Origin: CAZILN01 sp964540005
GTDB taxonomy: Bacteria > Bacteroidota > Bacteroidia > Bacteroidales > SM23-62
Direction: 5' to 3'
Assembly (NCBI GenBank): GCA_964540005.1
Contig: CAZILN010000334.1
Span: 1 to 6,469, forward strand
DNA length: 6,469 bases
This document shows, one piece after another, positions 6,161 to 6,469 of the stretch. The first letter of the stretch is position 1. Each line of letters opens with the position of its first letter. The notes under the pieces were generated by a model, which saw only the letters and a list, made by a program, of their open reading frames with translations, made no database searches and was not told where the DNA came from. The position numbers and the translations under genes were made by a program.

Positions 6161-6469
6161 AGTTGAGGATCAGTTGATTAAAGTTATTGGTATCTTCATT
6201 AATAAAATCAATTTCCAGGGGTACATAATACATCCTTGATTTAATACCATTTTGTATATCGCTAAATCTTTGAAGACGCATGGCATCCTTTTCAGTAGTA
6301 AAGAAAAACTTCTCTTCCCCTTCCATATCCATGAACCTTTGGCTTATGGCAGAAATATCTTTTTCCCTGTAATAGTGATGGTCGGGGTAATGAATTTCTT
6401 CGATTTTTGGAGAAATACTTCTCAGGTATTTTTTATAATGCCTGGGATTGGCAATACCCGCTACCATCA
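6117..6469 (-). CDS. lpxK: Tetraacyldisaccharide 4'-kinase (lipid A 4'-kinase), C-terminal part
   Basis: LpxK is an inner-membrane-associated kinase that phosphorylates the 4' position of the disaccharide-1-phosphate precursor to give lipid IVA in lipid A synthesis, so the organism makes an LPS-type outer membrane. The last 116 or so residues are in the window; the gene continues past the right edge. Diagnostic C-terminal motifs are VAGIANP (about 2-8 of the visible part), the YPDHHYY motif (about 27-33) and FFTTEKDAMRL (about 55-65), all typical of the family after its P-loop domain. The methionine nearest the edge is the internal residue of the hydrophobic strand before AGIANP, not a start. 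The TAA stop at 6117-6119 lies within the phosphorylase reading frame. An lpxK-phosphorylase order is, from memory, common in Bacteroidota. Confidence 0.93.
   Translation of the reverse strand, partial: MVAGIANPRHYKKYLRSISPKIEEIHYPDHHYYREKDISAISQRFMDMEGEEKFFFTTEKDAMRLQRFSDIQNGIKSRMYYVPLEIDFINEDTNNFNQLILNYVRNNRRNSILHKK

Noticed and set aside
1..6469. A new multi-gene system (defence, secretion or regulatory island)
   Set aside because: The genes are mostly housekeeping, alternate in strand and share no functional theme. There are no toxin-antitoxin pairs, nucleases, transposases, phage genes or CRISPR repeats. Interest is limited to single genes.

Overview
The window looks like ordinary chromosomal DNA from a Bacteroidota species, most likely Bacteroidales-like and environmental. 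This is inferred from four things: the lpxK–purine nucleoside phosphorylase gene pair, a large secreted lamin-tail-domain protein with an SA|Q signal-peptide junction and an FlgD/gliding-type C-terminal domain, a TAnnTTTG promoter-like box before hflX, and the near absence of strong Shine-Dalgarno sites. The DNA is compact and of moderate GC content. There are no RNA genes, mobile elements, CRISPR repeats or phage genes.

Layout from left to right: (1) positions 1-316, + strand, the last 104 codons of a gene I cannot identify; (2) 381-1574, + strand, hflX, the ribosome-associated GTPase, preceded by a plausible Bacteroidota promoter; (3) 1619-2608, - strand, asd, aspartate-semialdehyde dehydrogenase, convergent with hflX; (4) 2651-5311, + strand, an 886-residue secreted multidomain protein, divergent from asd with only 42 bp between the two start codons; (5) 5351-6160, - strand, a trimeric-type purine nucleoside phosphorylase, convergent with the secreted protein; (6) 6117-6469, - strand, the 3' end of lpxK, whose end overlaps the start of the phosphorylase gene by 44 bp.

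Most of the genes are housekeeping: ribosome rescue or splitting (HflX), aspartate-family amino acids and diaminopimelate (Asd), purine salvage, and lipid A synthesis (LpxK). Only lpxK and the phosphorylase gene look co-transcribed. The others alternate in strand, so each is probably its own transcription unit or the end of one entering from outside.

The least-explained gene is the secreted protein. It consists of an N-terminal carbohydrate-binding-like sandwich, then two copies of an [Ig-like + lamin-tail] module, then an FlgD-like C-terminal domain that may be an export or anchoring signal. The phosphorylase also has two active-site substitutions that bear on its substrate range. I see no convincing evidence of a new multi-gene system here.
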